Shown piece by piece: positions 22,791-36,647 of a stretch of DNA of 64,000 nucleotides (the first letter of the stretch is position 1; the number at the start of each line of letters is the position of its first letter). Source of the DNA: Rhabdophis nuchalis (taxonomy: Eukaryota > Chordata > Lepidosauria > Squamata > Natricidae). The DNA lies in assembly GCA_039707465.1 (NCBI GenBank), contig CM077647.1, forward strand, positions 44,701,110-44,765,109, given 5' to 3'. The notes under the pieces are model-generated. The model was not told the origin of the DNA. It was given only the letters and a program-made list of their open reading frames with translations, and ran no database searches. The position numbers and the translations under genes were made by a program.

Positions 22791-23085
22791 ATGAGGCTCA
22801 TAAATCCAATAGGAGTGTGTTCATGCATACACAAGGGTATTAGGATACAAATTATTCCATATGAATAATAAGAGACAACTAACTACCAAAGTGGGCATTA
22901 CATGATTTCTTAAAATAGCACCATAACTTAAATTAGTATTAAAATAATGTTTTCCAAAAATAATATATAGAAAATAAACAATGTATTAACTTTTCAAAAG
23001 ACATTTAAGCTCTTTCAGTTCTTACATCAAGACCATAGAATTATAAATATACAATCTAAATGTTTAACATTTATTGCTGAACACA

Positions 23086-23285
23086 AGTGGTACAGTGGTC
23101 AAGATGTTGGCATAAAAACCATCTAGTTTTCCTTCAGACATAAAAGTCAGGCTGGTAGCTTTGGCCAATCATCTTCTCAGTCATACCCACTTTACAGAAT
23201 TGTTGTTTATAGTAGGCAGGATTATTAGGTATATATTCTTTCAACATATTCCAAAATAAAGATTGGATAAAAATAGGATAGTAAA
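23086..23285 (+). mobile_element. Degraded Sauria-type SINE
   Basis: AGTGGTACAGTGGTCAAG, then CACTTTACAGAATTGTTGTT and GGATTATTAGGTATATATTC follow the same order as the SINE at 17354. Confidence 0.55.
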
Positions 23286-23620
23286 CTGTCTCTGCATTAA
23301 AAAAGAGAATACCTAAGATACTGTCAGCCGTCCCAAGTAAACCGATAGAAAAATTTAGATATGAGCCAATTCTACTTTACTGTAAGGCTACATTAACAGA
23401 GTGTTGCAACTTAGAAAGTACAAATATCCCACTGTCTTCTTAACAGCTTGTTAAGGAGAGAAAGAGACCCTTCCGAGCCTCTTTCTCTGTCCATTACTTG
23501 GCTGTGCAGCTTATTTCACCTAGGCAGCATTTTTTTCATCCAATCTCTTTCTCACATACCAGTAGAGATATAGGTTATCTCTTCACAATATAAGACAATG
23601 CAAAGTGCTAGTGGCATTAC

Positions 23621-24705
23621 TAAGGTGACCAGATTTTAACATTGGTAAAGAGGGACACCATTGACCGGGGGGGGGGGCAGAAGGTGTGGCCTATTTTATG
23701 GGAGTGGCTCAGTGGTCATGTGACCGGGGGACGTGGCCAACTTGGAAAATGTGGTGAAACTCACTTAACAGCGGTCTTGCTTAGCAACCAAAATTTGGTC
23801 TCAATTGTGGTTATACGTTCTCTTTCTTTTTTCTTTCTTTCTTTCTCTTTCTCTCTTTTTCTTTCTGTCTCTTTGTCTGTCTGTCTCTCTGTATCTGTCT
23901 CTCTCTCCTCCCTCCACCCATCTGTCACTGTGTGTCTGTATGTCTGTCTGTCATTTACTCACTTAATCACTCATTCTATGTCTCTGTCTATCTTTCTCTC
24001 CCTCCCTCTCTGTCTCCGATTCAATCCCTCCCTCTGTCATTCTCTCTCTGTGCCTCTCTCTGTCTCTCCCCCTCCCTCCCTCACCATCTCCCTCCCTCTC
24101 TCTCTCTGTACTCTGTGTGTCTATCAGTCTCTCTCTGATTCCCTCCCCCGTTTCTCTCTGTCCGTCTGTTTCTCCTCCCCCACTGGGCTCCGCGGGGGGA
24201 GGAAGGGAACTGGTTGCCGGTGGGTGAGCTAGCGGGGCAGGCGGGTAGCGAATGTTGCTGAGCACTGCTGCCCGCCCTGCGCGCCCGCCTATCCACCCCG
24301 CCCGCTGGCTTCGGCAGCCAGTTCCCTTCCTCCCCCCGCCGAGCCCCTTCAGACCCTGGGAAGCAGACGAGTGGCCGGCATGCTGGCTGGGGAGGCTATG
24401 ACTGCCTCCTTGGCCGTGGGGCCGTGGGGCAGCCGGACCGCTCAAGATTCAGTGACCCGCTGCCGCGGCCGCCATTGCGTGCCTCACCCCCTGCTGCTTA
24501 GCTGGGCGGCTATGTCCCGACTTCCTGCTCCCGCCTCACGACCCGGATCTTCCGTTGAGGCAGGCAAGTTGGACCGCAGGAGGAGGAAGAGGAGGAGGAG
24601 GAAGATTTGGAATATTCAAAAAATCGGTAAATTTTTAAAGGGACGTGGGACTAATTATTAATATGTGAGATTGTCCCGCCAAATGCGGGACGTCTGGTCA
24701 CCTTA
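23621..24705. mobile_element. Non-autonomous hAT, 1085 bp
   Basis: Perfect 8-bp duplication GGCATTAC (23613-23620, 24706-24713) and 13-bp perfect TIRs (TAAGGTGACCAGA). Interior: a segment of a recurring squamate repeat (23755-23815), a long TC-rich simple repeat (23820-24175), then a GC-rich part with an inverted repeat (24184-24212 with 24318-24346). No transposase; the frames over the TC repeat are low-complexity. Confidence 0.9.
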
Positions 24706-24713
24706 GGCATTAC

Positions 24714-25579
24714 TCACAGATGATGCATTCATGTGCAACATCAAGCCCACGACCATAAACAACAAACCCTAACAGTTGGCTGATACAATTTACTAGGCCA
24801 AAATCAAACAAAAAACTTAGTGTAGTATAGTGTAAAGCTAGTTTACAGTTACTTGAGTCAGTCTTTTATTAGTCTGTTATTTTCAGCTCAGGAGATTTAT
24901 AGTCAGCTCATCAAATGAGGAAAGCCGGAATAGTGGCAATACTTTTATTTTTCCTAAAAGAGGCAGAATTTCATTTGGAGATGATGGAATTGTGTTTAAT
25001 CCTATTCTGTAGTTATTAGGATATAGTAACTTGTTTCATAAGTGTAATTTGAAATACTTTGCTTTATTTTACTATTGTGTTTCACCAAATTCAATTCAGT
25101 CTTCTCCAATTTCTAAAATTATCAGCAGTGTTTAGATATTATGGAAACTGAAATCCAGGACATCTGAGGGAAAACATTTTGGAAAAGCTGATCTATCACC
25201 ATTATATGTTAAGATAAAATCTTCTGTAGGGGCTACATAAAGCAAATTTTTTTTTAAAAGGTTGTAACAACACTTATCTTTTTAACATGGATTTTTCCTG
25301 TTTTTCCTACTTATACAAAAAAGCAAAACTATGAGCATACAACTATACCGTATTTCTCTAAAATAATAGACATACACATTTTAATAAATAACTTCTAATA
25401 CATTCCTTAATTTATAGTTCAACAGAACCAGACTTAAAACATTTTTCGGTTTACCAGCTCATTGTCATATAAATTTGAAACATTTAATTTTCACTTATCT
25501 CTTTCTAGAAGTATTTTATTTAGCCTATTCCATACCTTCCTCAAGACACTTAAGGCAATGTGAAACTGAATTTTCTGTG
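24714..25579. other. Region downstream of CRPPA, nothing recognised
   Basis: AT-rich sequence between the hAT element and the CRPPA terminal exon; no repeat or exon identified. Confidence 0.35.
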
Positions 25580-25601
25580 TTTATTATAAATATATTTTAT
25601 T
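25580..25601 (-). promoter_or_regulatory. Candidate CRPPA poly(A) signals
   Basis: Two AATAAA motifs on the minus strand (25580-25585 and 25596-25601), about 105-125 nt after the stop codon. AT-rich surroundings make chance matches likely. Confidence 0.3.
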
Positions 25602-25705
25602 TAAAATATTTGTATTTCATGCTAAATATATCAGTGACAAACCCTAGTTTTTAATTGTTAAAAACGTATATACTTTCAACACAAGTAACTAAAAATATTA
25701 TTTTT

Positions 25706-25810
25706 TCATGCTACTAGAAGCTGACCAACAAATGCAGGATTTCGTTCTCTTATTAATACAGTAATAAGTGCAGCTGCTGAATCCATGGTCTCTTGAAGCT
25801 TTAGACTTTC
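25706..25810 (-). CDS. CRPPA: CRPPA terminal exon
   Basis: 105 bp including TGA (25706-25708), acceptor TTTCTTTCAG. Reads [20 protein letters not shown], then [14 protein letters not shown] and stop; the Q-L-L-A end is characteristic of vertebrate CRPPA. Separated from the previous exon by a 9.6-kb intron filled with a hAT element, an L2 and a MITE. Confidence 0.92.
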   Translation of the reverse strand, partial: ESLKLQETMDSAAALITVLIRERNPAFVGQLLVA

Positions 25811-28800
25811 CTGAAAGAAAAGGAAAAGTTATTCAAGAATAAGATACATATCTAGAGTTTCAATACAAAAGTATTTCAAATATGCATTTCGAATGTTCTT
25901 AGATTGATGTAGACATAATTGCTTCTGAAATCCAAATTTGGTTCGCAACCTGTGACTACATTTTTCTAATTTTTCTGGACTATTTTTTTTATTTGTAGTG
26001 AATAAACATATACAATAAATTAGCATATATATCAGAATAGGAAGTATGCCATAAATAATTTGTTCTTAACATGCTAAATATTTCACAGAATCATCCAATA
26101 GCTGATTCTTTCTGCAGTTATTGCTGGCATTTTATATTCCAGCTTATAGCTGATATGAAATATTGTTACTCATTACCAAAAACTGAACAAGGAAGGAAGG
26201 TTTTAGTAATTCCAAACTCTCTTTCTATGTTCAATAATTGGATGTATTGAACTATTCATCAATTATTGATATTAATATTAATCATACTATTAATACAGTT
26301 CAGGAATTAATTAAACATTCCTAAAGTGTATTACCAGTAAGTTATTATTTAAATTAATGTTTTCTTAGGATTTATATATCAAATACCATAACATCTATTA
26401 TAAACTGCAAATGAAATATGAAAAAAAGAATTGGAATCCTGCCAGTATCATTAGTATAAATTCATATTACAAAGTTTGAATCTGCAAAAATAACTATCCA
26501 TCCATCCATATCCAGCCCACACCTTACCTGGCACACATACCCATAGTATGATAAGGGAGCTGATAAGGGAGTAGAACTCATGGCCTAATGGTTAAGGCTG
26601 CTGCCTGACATGTGAACAGCCTAAGTTTGAATTCCAGTAAGGATATGGCTATCTGATGAGAGCTAAAGAGCTCGAAATAGATCTATCATAGTCACTCTTT
26701 ATTTATTTATCTATCAGTACAAATGTGTGACCCAGTGGTGGGTTTCAAAATTTTTTGGAACCTATTCTGTGGGTGTGGCTTACTTTGTGGGAGTGGCTTG
26801 CTGGCCATGTGACCGGGTAGGAGTGGATTGCCAGCCAAGTGACTGGGTGGGAGTGGTTTACCAGCCATGTGACCAGGTGGGAGTGGCTTGCCGGCCATGT
26901 GATCAGGTGGGAGTGGCTTGCCAGCCATGTGACCGGATGGAAGTGGTTAGTGGTTAGAAGCAATGATAAAGCAAGATATGGAATTAAAACCAGAAATATT
27001 TTGTATATTTAATTTCACACGTTAGCAGCTGCTGGAATTATGTTTGCACAGCAGTGGAAAAACAGAGATATGAAAATGAATAAATATTACAATCTGCAGG
27101 AATAAATAAAGTGACAATTAAAATCAAGAAGGCTTTGAATATTTTTTCAATATGGGATTTGTTTTAGCAATTGCTAAGTAACAGAAACAGAAAATAGAAA
27201 TCCAAAAGTATGAAAGGCAACACCAATGTCACTAAAATGTATAAGGAAATATTAGTAGTATTTGATCATTAATGATGTGTACAACTGCTGCGGGATGTAA
27301 AACGCAAACTATGACAGTGTCAGGAAAACACCAAAAAATAAGAATCCCCTACCCACCCACCCCCAAAAGACTGAAAATGAAACCAGTTTTTTTCCCTAAC
27401 CTTAGGGACAGGAAAGACAAAGCCACTGGAATAAAAACCATTAAGGCATTGTGGGAAATTATAAAGGACACACAAGCTCACAGAACCACAACCACCTAAG
27501 AATTACCTAGACAACCAGGGTGAAACACACTCTTTCTGGCAAAGCTGCCTTGCACCAACCTGGCCGGCCCATAGAAAAACAGCCACTTTGAGACACATAA
27601 ACCTGGTCTGAACACTTAAAAGCAACATATTGCATCTCAAAGAAAACATTTGCAAAAAGGAATAACATTTCATGTAGTAAATATATTTTATAAACAATTA
27701 AAAAATAAAAATTTCCTAAAATAATGTAAAAAAAAGATATACTATAAGGTTGATACAGGTTGTTGCCAACATCCTAGGTATCAATTACATCCTCAATTAC
27801 CATTCTAAAACTTGTAAGTGAAATCAAATTGAGCTCCACTGCTTATGACGTGTGTGGCACATCCCTATAGTTTTCTTGGCAGCATTACAGAAGTGGTTGT
27901 CACTGCTTTATTTTATTTTTTTAATTGCCTAGCCACTTATAGGCCTGTTATTTTGTAGTGACCTCCCAATCAAGTACTAATCAAATGCAACTTACATTTT
28001 TTTCACATCAGCCAAGGGCCACTGATTTCCAGATAAAAAGTGATTTCTTATGCATAAATATACCTTTAACGGTCTATTTTTAAGAAAATATATGTAGAAA
28101 AATACTCTGAAAATTTACCCTGAAAAAGTTCAACATAGTTTCTACTGAATAAATATTTTATGATTTTATAATTAATTGTGTTATCCCAAGCAACAATATT
28201 TTATTGGGCAAAGAAATATAAAATAACATTAGAAAGGTTTTACATTATGTATATAAAGTCATAATAAACTATAAGTCACCCAGAGTCACTGCATCAGTGA
28301 AATGGACAGCATAAATGTTTTTAAAAAGTATTAATATTATTAGTAGTATAGTATAGTATAGTATAGTATAGTATAGTATAGTATAGTATAGTATAGTATA
28401 GTATAGTATAGTATAGTATAGTATAGTATAGTATAGTATAGTATAGTGCACAAAACAGTATAATAAAATTAAAATAAGGCAAATAGTGTATCAAAGTAAA
28501 AAAAATACTCCAATTCTATTTTTGATATTAAAAGCATATTCCCAGATATGAAGTGCTGGAAATTTACATGTCTTTTATAAGCTTGAAAAGTGGATAGCAA
28601 GCATAGTATACAGGTGAAGGAAGCCAGATGTTTTGTTATTCCTATGGGGGGGGGGAGGTGGTAGCAGCGTAAAAACCAATCAATTTGCCAATTGAAACTC
28701 AGCATTTTTCATGCGAATAACTTATATGGTAAAACTGACATATTTTTCTCATTTAATTTAATCGGTAAAAGTTCAGAGTCCCAGTCCCAAGATAGGTGGC

Positions 28801-31800
28801 CACATAAATCATTTAAATAAACAAGCAACATCCAATGATTTACTTACAAATAAGAATGTAAGCCCTCAATACAGCAGCGGCATATACAGGAGCAGCGGTG
28901 GAGCCGGTCCCCGGCACAAAGTGGAACGGCAGTGGGGACGGTCACTGGCAGAACGTGGAGTGGTGGTCGGCATCCCCGGTGCAACGAGAAGCGGCGAGGG
29001 CCAGCGATTTTAGCGCCGGGCATCGGTGGGACGCACCGGCCAGCGATATTAGCGCCGGGAGTCAGTGGAATGCGCCAGCCAGCGATTTTAGCACCAGGAG
29101 GCAATGGGACGCGCCGGCCAGCGATATTAGTGCCGGGCGTCGGTGGGACGCGCCAGCCAGCGATTTTAGCACCAGGCGGCGATGGGACGCGCCAGCCAGC
29201 GATATTAGTGCCGGGCGTCGGTGGGACACACCGGCCAGCGATTTTAGCGCCAGGCATCAGTGGGACACGCCGGCCGATTTTAGCTTTTAGCGCTGGATGG
29301 CAGTGGCTCCAAAGGCAGTGCAGCACCTGCACTTCCCACCACTGGCCAGCGCTAAAAGCTAAAAGCGCTGGCCGGTGGTGGAAAACCCTGCGCCCCACCG
29401 CCTTTGGAGCCACGCTGGCCAGTGCTTTAAGCTTTTAGCACTGGCTGGTGATGGGAAGCCCCGTTCCCCGCCACCTTTGAAGCCACGCCAGCCAGCGCTT
29501 TTAGCGCGAGGCCTAAAGGCTCTCACCGGTGGTGGGAAGCGGCGTGGCGGCAGGGACAGGTGTAGCCCCCATCCCCACACCGTGTTTGAAACCACCACTG
29601 CCCAGCACCATAGCGACTTGCGGCTAGTGGCGTAGCCCCTACTCCCACATGCGAAGCCACCACCGCGCAGCACTTTAGTAGTGACAGCCCCCACTCCCGC
29701 CCCCATGCCACGTGTGAAGCCACCGCTGCTCAGTGGATTTTAGGGCTCGCGGCTAGCAGCAGCCCATGCCCATGCCGCCTGCACACTTTTCGGCCATGTG
29801 GCTATGCCAGGAAGCCCTTCCTTCTCAAATGCCATGAACTGGCGTAAACTAGCCTTCTGCTGCCCCCCTAAGCAAAGTTGTTTACCTGCAGAAAGCAGCA
29901 AGATGCTGAAGGGTGAAGACAGGTTTAGTGCAGACAGGCAAGGGAGCGAGTGAGATGCGAGTGACGGAGTGAGACAAGCTTTCCAGGGTCCACCGGTCCA
30001 ACCGGATCGCTAAATTTGACGAACCGGCTCACGCGAGCCGGTACAAACCGGTAGAAACCCACCACTGGTATGACCCAAACAATCCCTTGCTTCCTCACCC
30101 TGCCAGTCTTGGATTTCCACTACTGTTGGCTTCCTGACTTTCTCCCTGACTTACAAATTGGTGAGTCAGGAAGGGAGGGTGGGAGGGAAGGAGGGAGGGA
30201 GGATGGAAGGAAGGAAGGAATTTTTTTCGATGCTCTCTGGCAGCTTCCCACAAGGAAACACAATAGGGAAGCCCAGTGAATAGCTCCTCCTGCTATTTTT
30301 TTGCCCACCCATGGTCATTCTATGTCTCTGTTTAGATAAACAAACATCTCTGAAATAATGACCCAATGAGACATGGATTATTTAGTGATATATAGGAACT
30401 AAAGATTGTATTAAATATCATATCATTTTCACCATCCACTGTTATAATTAGATTTCATTCGGAACTACACTGATGGTTTTTTTAAATGAAAATGTAGCAA
30501 AATATATTTAAATATATCTAATATTTTTCATGTACATGCACACAGTGATTCCCTCCAAGCTGAATATATTTAAATTTCATTGTTTAAATATAAACTTCTG
30601 TTATCACAGAAAATTAATTCATCTGTCTTTAGGAACAATATCAATTCTAAGTAGAAACATACACTGATTAAATGAAGTCATCTTACTAGAACTACTAATC
30701 CATAATCTATGCATCATGGCTTCTCAACTAAATTGCAGATCTTCCTGTTAGTTAAAATTAAATTTCAAAAGAACAGCAAGATTTTTTTTGTTAAGTCACA
30801 AAATAATTATTATAATTATAGGATCTACAAGTTTTTATTATATATATGAAACCCAACTATTGCTCTTTGTAGATTTGAGCAAACCAAAGCCAAAGAAATA
30901 TTAATTAAATTTACAACTTTGAGCCAAAGTGATTTTAGTAGTTGAATATAGTATCTGAGGTTAAGATTAATGAATTTTTAAATTCAGTAGGAAGAAAAAT
31001 TGACTTAGATTAAATTTACCAATACTTAAAATAGAGCCACAGGAATCTCTGGAATTCAAATTGTACTACTAACTTAAGTTCTATTTATTTCAAAAGATTT
31101 ACTCCAATTACAATTAAACTAATTTAATTTCTTAGTAAAAATCCAAATAAAAATATTTATGATCTTAAAGTTATAAGCAATTCAAGTAATAAACTGAATT
31201 ACGAATAAACTGAATCATGAGTTAGCTAAAAAGAATAACTTGCCTTACAAATTAAAACAGAAAACTGATATACGGCTCCACAATTTTTCTTCCACCAAAT
31301 ACAAGTTCTGCTAACAAGTTATACTAGGATAATTTCATGAAAGAAAACATAAAATTTATTAATACTGTATATCACAGAATTATAAATGGCTTTCACCATC
31401 ATTTCTACTGTATATATGCTGTTATCAGAATCTTAAAATGACTTTTACAGATTTTAACTAGGAATTCTGAATAATAGAATAAAAATTGGAAGGGACCTTG
31501 GAGGTCTTCTAGTCCTATACCCTGCTCAAGCAGGATACCTATACCATTTCAGACACATCACTGTCCAGTCTCTTCTATTGGTAGTTGTTCTTGATATATT
31601 TGGCAGGCACAAAATATATCATATCTTTGGGGGAAGGCTGGCCAAACATACAAAATATAGATTTTTTCACAGAATACTTCATTGGCTTTATTTTGCATTC
31701 CATATTACATATAATATTACATGTATACAGTATATATATTAATGTTATATTCTACTCTAGAATAACATATTCTATTTGGGAAAAAGGAAGTAAATATCAT

Positions 31801-34800
31801 TTTTGTACACAGGTATGAGCAGTCATAAAAACAGATACAATGGGTGCAGCCAAGTCTTGTCCTCTGAGGAAATTAGTGGAATTCATTGGGATTTATTTTT
31901 TTGGAGGGTTGCTTAGAATTTATATGAACTTCAAACTTCTATTGGGAATTTGTCATTTCTGGAAAAGAAGATGGCTACTATTTATATATCAAGTATATAT
32001 TTTAAAATATATTTTACTTTATTCTTGTTCACTGAAAAATGCTTTGAACATTAGCATTGTCAGGATGCATGCACGAGCAGGTAAATGAATGTCTTATGTC
32101 AATATAAAGTGTTAGAACTTGGGCAATAAATTTATAATTATAAATTAGGACAAAGTGAAGATCTATTACCTGTTACTGTAATTATATTAATAAAATCACT
32201 GTTGACTGATGAAGACATGTGATATTTATGCTTGAGGGTTTGTAAAGGAAAACCTACTGACGGTCTAAATATTTGAGCAATTGCATTTTGGTTGAGATTT
32301 TTACCAGAAAGGTAGCATAATTCCCCACCCCCACCCCAAATTCCACTTATATAACTTTTAGCATTCTTGTACATAACTCAGCAATGCATTGTCATCTGAT
32401 TTACTTCTCACAATTATATTTTATCGAAGGTAGAGATGAAGTAGTATGCATTTTATACAGTTCAATGTAGATAAACTATTTTTCAATTAAGCTAAATCAA
32501 ACGAATTACAGTAAGGTGATACTTTATTTCTCAATAACCACAAATCACAGCCAAATCTATAAACTATAGGTTTATTTTTCAAAAGACCGATGGTCCCTGA
32601 CGTACCATACCTATCACATTTATTCTACTCTGTTTCCCTGGAAATAAGCCCTCCCATATAATAAGCCCAATCAGGCTTTTGAGTGCATGCACTAAAATAA
32701 GCCCTCCCTGAAAATATGGACAGGCTTCGTGGGCGACTGTTTACTGGACCCGTGTCCCTCCTGGCTTGTACTGGCATCCTGGGAGGTGACACGAGGCTGG
32801 CTCCAAGAGGTTGTCAACGCATCCTTGAGTGAGGGTTTCTTGCCTGCTTCCCTAAAAGAGGCCATGGTGAGACCCCTCCTCAAGAAGCCCTCTTTGGATC
32901 CAGCTCTATTATCTAACTATCGTCCTGTCTCCAACCTTCCCTTTTTGGCGAAGGTTGTTGAGAGTGTGGTGGCACAACAGTTTCCCCGTCACCTGGAGGA
33001 AGTTGATTATCTAGACCCGCGCCAGTCCGGCTTTCGGCCCGGGCATAGCACCGAGACGGCATTGGTCGCGTTGGTGGATGATCTCTGGAGGGCCAGAGAT
33101 GGGGGTTGTTCCTCCATCCTGGTTCTATTAGACCTCTCGGCGGCTTTCGATACCATCGACCATGGTATCTTATTGCATCGGCTGGGGGGGTTGGGGGTGG
33201 GAGGCACCGTTTTACGGTGGTTCTCCTCCTACCTCTCTGGCCGATCGCAATTTGTGTTGACGGGAGAGCAGAGGTCGACCTCGAGACCTCTCACATGTGG
33301 GGTGCCTCAGGGGTCGGTCCTCTTGCCTCTCCTGTTCAACACATATATGAAGCCGCTGGGTGAGATCATCCGTGGCTTTGGGGTAGAGTATCATCTCTAC
33401 GCTGATGATACTCAGCTGTATATATCTACCCCAAACCACCCCAACGATGCCGTAGCGGTGATGTGCCAGTGCCTGGAAGCCGTGCGGATCTGGATGGGAA
33501 GTAACGGACTCAGGCTCAACCCGACCAAGACCGAGTGGCTGTGGTTTCCGGCTGCCCGATTCAACCAGTTGATGCCATCTCTGGCCATAGGGGGCGAACA
33601 TCTTGCCCCTGTGGATGGGGTGCGCAACTTGGGTGTCCTCCTGGATACCCGGCTGTCCATGGAAGATCAAGTGACAGCCGTGGCCAGGAGGGCGTTTTAC
33701 CAGGTTCGCCTGGTACGCCAGTTGCGCTCCCTATTGGATCGGGACGCCCTTTGCACAGTCACTCATGCTCTCGTGACATCCCGACTGGACTATTGTAACT
33801 CTCTCTACATGGGGCTCCCCTTGAGGTGCACCCGGAGGCTTCAGTTGGTCCAGAACACAGCTGCGCGAGCAATAATGAGAACCTCTAGGTTTACCCACGT
33901 AACACCGCTCTTGCGCGAGCTGCACTGGCTACCTGTCGTCTTTCGGGTGCGCTTCAAGGTGTTAGTCATCATCTTCAAAGCGCTCCATGGCTCGGGACCT
34001 AGCTATCTGCGGGATCGGATCCTGCCCCATACATCCTCACGGCCGATTCGCTCCCACAGAGAGGGACTTCTCCGGGTGCCATCCACTAGACTTTGTCAGC
34101 GGGCGACGCCCAGGGGAAAGGCCTTCTCTGTGGCGGGCCCAGCCCTCTGGAACGACCTTCCCCCCGATATTAGGACAACTACGGACCTCCGCTCCTTCCG
34201 TTTAAAATTAAAGACACATCTTTTTCGCCTGGCCGGCCTTGGGTAGTCTCTTTTAAGGTTAGGGGTTTTAGGGGTAGTTTTAGTTTATGGGTTTTTAGCG
34301 CAGGACTAATTTAATTCATTTTTAATTTTGTATTCTGTCTGTGGTTTTAACTGTATTTTTAATTGCCTGTGCCCCGCCTCGAGTCCCTTTGGGGAGAGAG
34401 AGCGGGATATAAAATTAAAATTATTATTATTATTATTATTATTACAACACACCCACACAGCAGCAGCCATGAGGTTACCACGCTCAGCACCTTCTGCATC
34501 ACCTCCCCGAAAATAAGGCCAAGCTCTTATTTCAGGGGTCAAAAGAAAATAAGATCCTGTCTTATTTTGGGGAAAATAAGCATGTACGCTATACTTGTAA
34601 CATTTTTATTAACACAAGGGTTTTTGTTTTCGAAGCTATTTTATGCTTAGAATAATCCTCCTCCTAACTGCAATATAGAATGATAAGTTTGTATATCATA
34701 GGTTTGGTTGTGAGATGGTACCAGCCTGGATTTTTTATTATGAAAATATTGTGTTGGCTAATATGACTGCTACTAAAGTCAAGCTTCCTGGCCATTCGAG

Positions 34801-36572
34801 ACCTCTACTATCAGATTTTCCAAGGACTCTACTTGTTAATTTTTTTTCACCATCACACATCAGACTTTCACCTTCTTTTTCTTCTAATTCTTCATTGCCT
34901 GCTTCTCTACTATAATATCTCTAGGACTTTAGTATTTATTATTCTTTTCTTCCTTTTTTATTTCTATGGATGGCTACTTGCCACCTCAATCACAGGCAGA
35001 AAAACTTAAGCTTCAAGCTGGTAGGAAGTATGGGTGAAGTTCTGGGCACATACTCCAATTTGCCTATGGCACCTATTATCACACCCACACCCACACTCTC
35101 CCTAGCATCAGCTCACAGCTCTTCTCTGTAAGATTGCAAGCCAGGAACTTCAACCTCTTCACACACTGCCTTTATGTGATGCCCACTTAATGACCCATAT
35201 GGACTTGGGTTTATGATAGTAACCATTGCCAGGACTGCTGTTGCTAAATGATGTTGTCATGTGAAGTCTTGCTTTACAGTTGCATTGCTTAGCAATGGAA
35301 ATTCCAGTCCTACTTGTCATAACCCAAGGACTGTTTTTGTATGTTACAAAAAATTGATACAGATTTTTTCCCCACTCATTATAACACATACCTTTTTATA
35401 CTGTATAAAGAGACCATAAAGTAAAATATTTTTCTTTTTAACTTCCTTTGCAAGTATAGTTAAACTTTCAATTCTACTGTTAAAAGGTGTATTTTCTAAA
35501 GTATCCATGTTTACCTGAAAAGGAAAGACACATATAAATTATTAATTATCAGAAATGTTTATGTTTTATATAGATACAAGGGAAAAGATTATTGTTATTT
35601 AACAAATATTTTGACCAAATATTTTTTTCTCTGAAATCTGACATTTTGCTTGCAATTGTTAGCATCCTAACCAGGAAATAAATGCAAAGATTAGTCTATT
35701 TCTAAACAATCCTATATCTCAGGGGTCCCCAACCCCTGGGCCGCGGACCGGTGCTGGTCCGTGGCTGGGTGGGAGCCGGGCCGCAGGGCTGGAGAGGAGG
35801 AGGAGGGAGGAGGGGGCAGCTCCCTGAGCAGAGCGCGCGGGAGAACGCAGGCGCGGCTGTTCGCGCCGTTGGAGTGTGGCTCTTCCTCCTCCCTCGTCGG
35901 CGGAGGGACTCCTGGGTGCCGATTCCCTTCCCTGCTGGCATGCCGGCCACTCGTTTTTTTCCAGGGGCTGCGGAGGCTCCGCCAGCGGGGGAAGGAACTG
36001 GCTGGAGAGGAGGAGGAGGGAGGAGGGGGCAGTCCATTGGGCAGAGCGCACGGGAGAACGTAGGAGGATGATGGGGGCTCTTCCTCCACCCTCGTCGGGA
36101 GGGTTGCTCCGGCGCACAGGAGTCCCTCCGTCGACGAGGGTGGAGGAAGAGCCCCCACCATCCTCCTGCGTTCTCTCGCGCGCTCTGCCCAATGGGCTGC
36201 CCCCTCCTCCCTCCTCCTCCTCTCCAGCCCTGCAGCCACGGAGCCTGAATGAGCGAACAAGCGACCAAGTGCGGCAGGCGACCTGAGGAGGCTGGGAGGG
36301 GGACGACGACGACAGACAGACACACATAGAGAGACAGAGAGAGGGAGGGAGGGAGAGAAAGATAGACAGAGACACAGAATGAGTGATTGAGTGAACGCAA
36401 GACAGACAGACACACGCACACACACACAGAGTGACAGAGATGGGCGGATGAAGGAGAGAGACAGAGAAAGAAAGAGAAAGAAATAGCGAGAGAAAGGGAA
36501 AGAGAAAGAGAAAGAAATAGCGAGAGAAAGAAAGAGAGACAGAGACAAAGAAAGAAAGAGAGAGAGAGAGAG

Positions 36573-36647
<75 letters not shown>

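Larger units (their letters stand above)
26733..30067. mobile_element. 3.3-kb hAT-like element, copy 1
   Basis: Termini CAGTGGTGGGTTTC and GAAACCCACCACTG. Flanks GTGTGACC (26725-26732) and GTATGACC (30068-30075) are an 8-bp duplication with one mismatch. Contains 30-bp minisatellite units at the left end, an AT-rich non-coding middle with a (TATAG)n run, a 39-bp minisatellite (29001-29273) and a GC-rich inverted repeat (arms within 29305-29412). A second copy is at 43104. No transposase found. Confidence 0.85.
32625..34592. mobile_element. MITE split by an L2 insertion
   Basis: Left part 32625-32717 begins TACTCTGTTTCCCTGGAAAT; right part from about 34437 ends TTATTTTGGGGAAAATAAGC. The ends resemble the vertebrate mariner-type MITE with GTTTCCCCGAAAATAAGAC termini. 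Both halves repeat AATAAG motifs in opposite orientation. Confidence 0.6.

Noticed and set aside
23642..24232. 196-residue plus-strand frame rich in Ser/Leu
   Set aside because: It is the translation of a TC-rich simple repeat inside a hAT element.
28844..29438. Repeated-motif ORFs on both strands
   Set aside because: The 39-bp minisatellite unit is a multiple of three, which keeps frames open on both strands.
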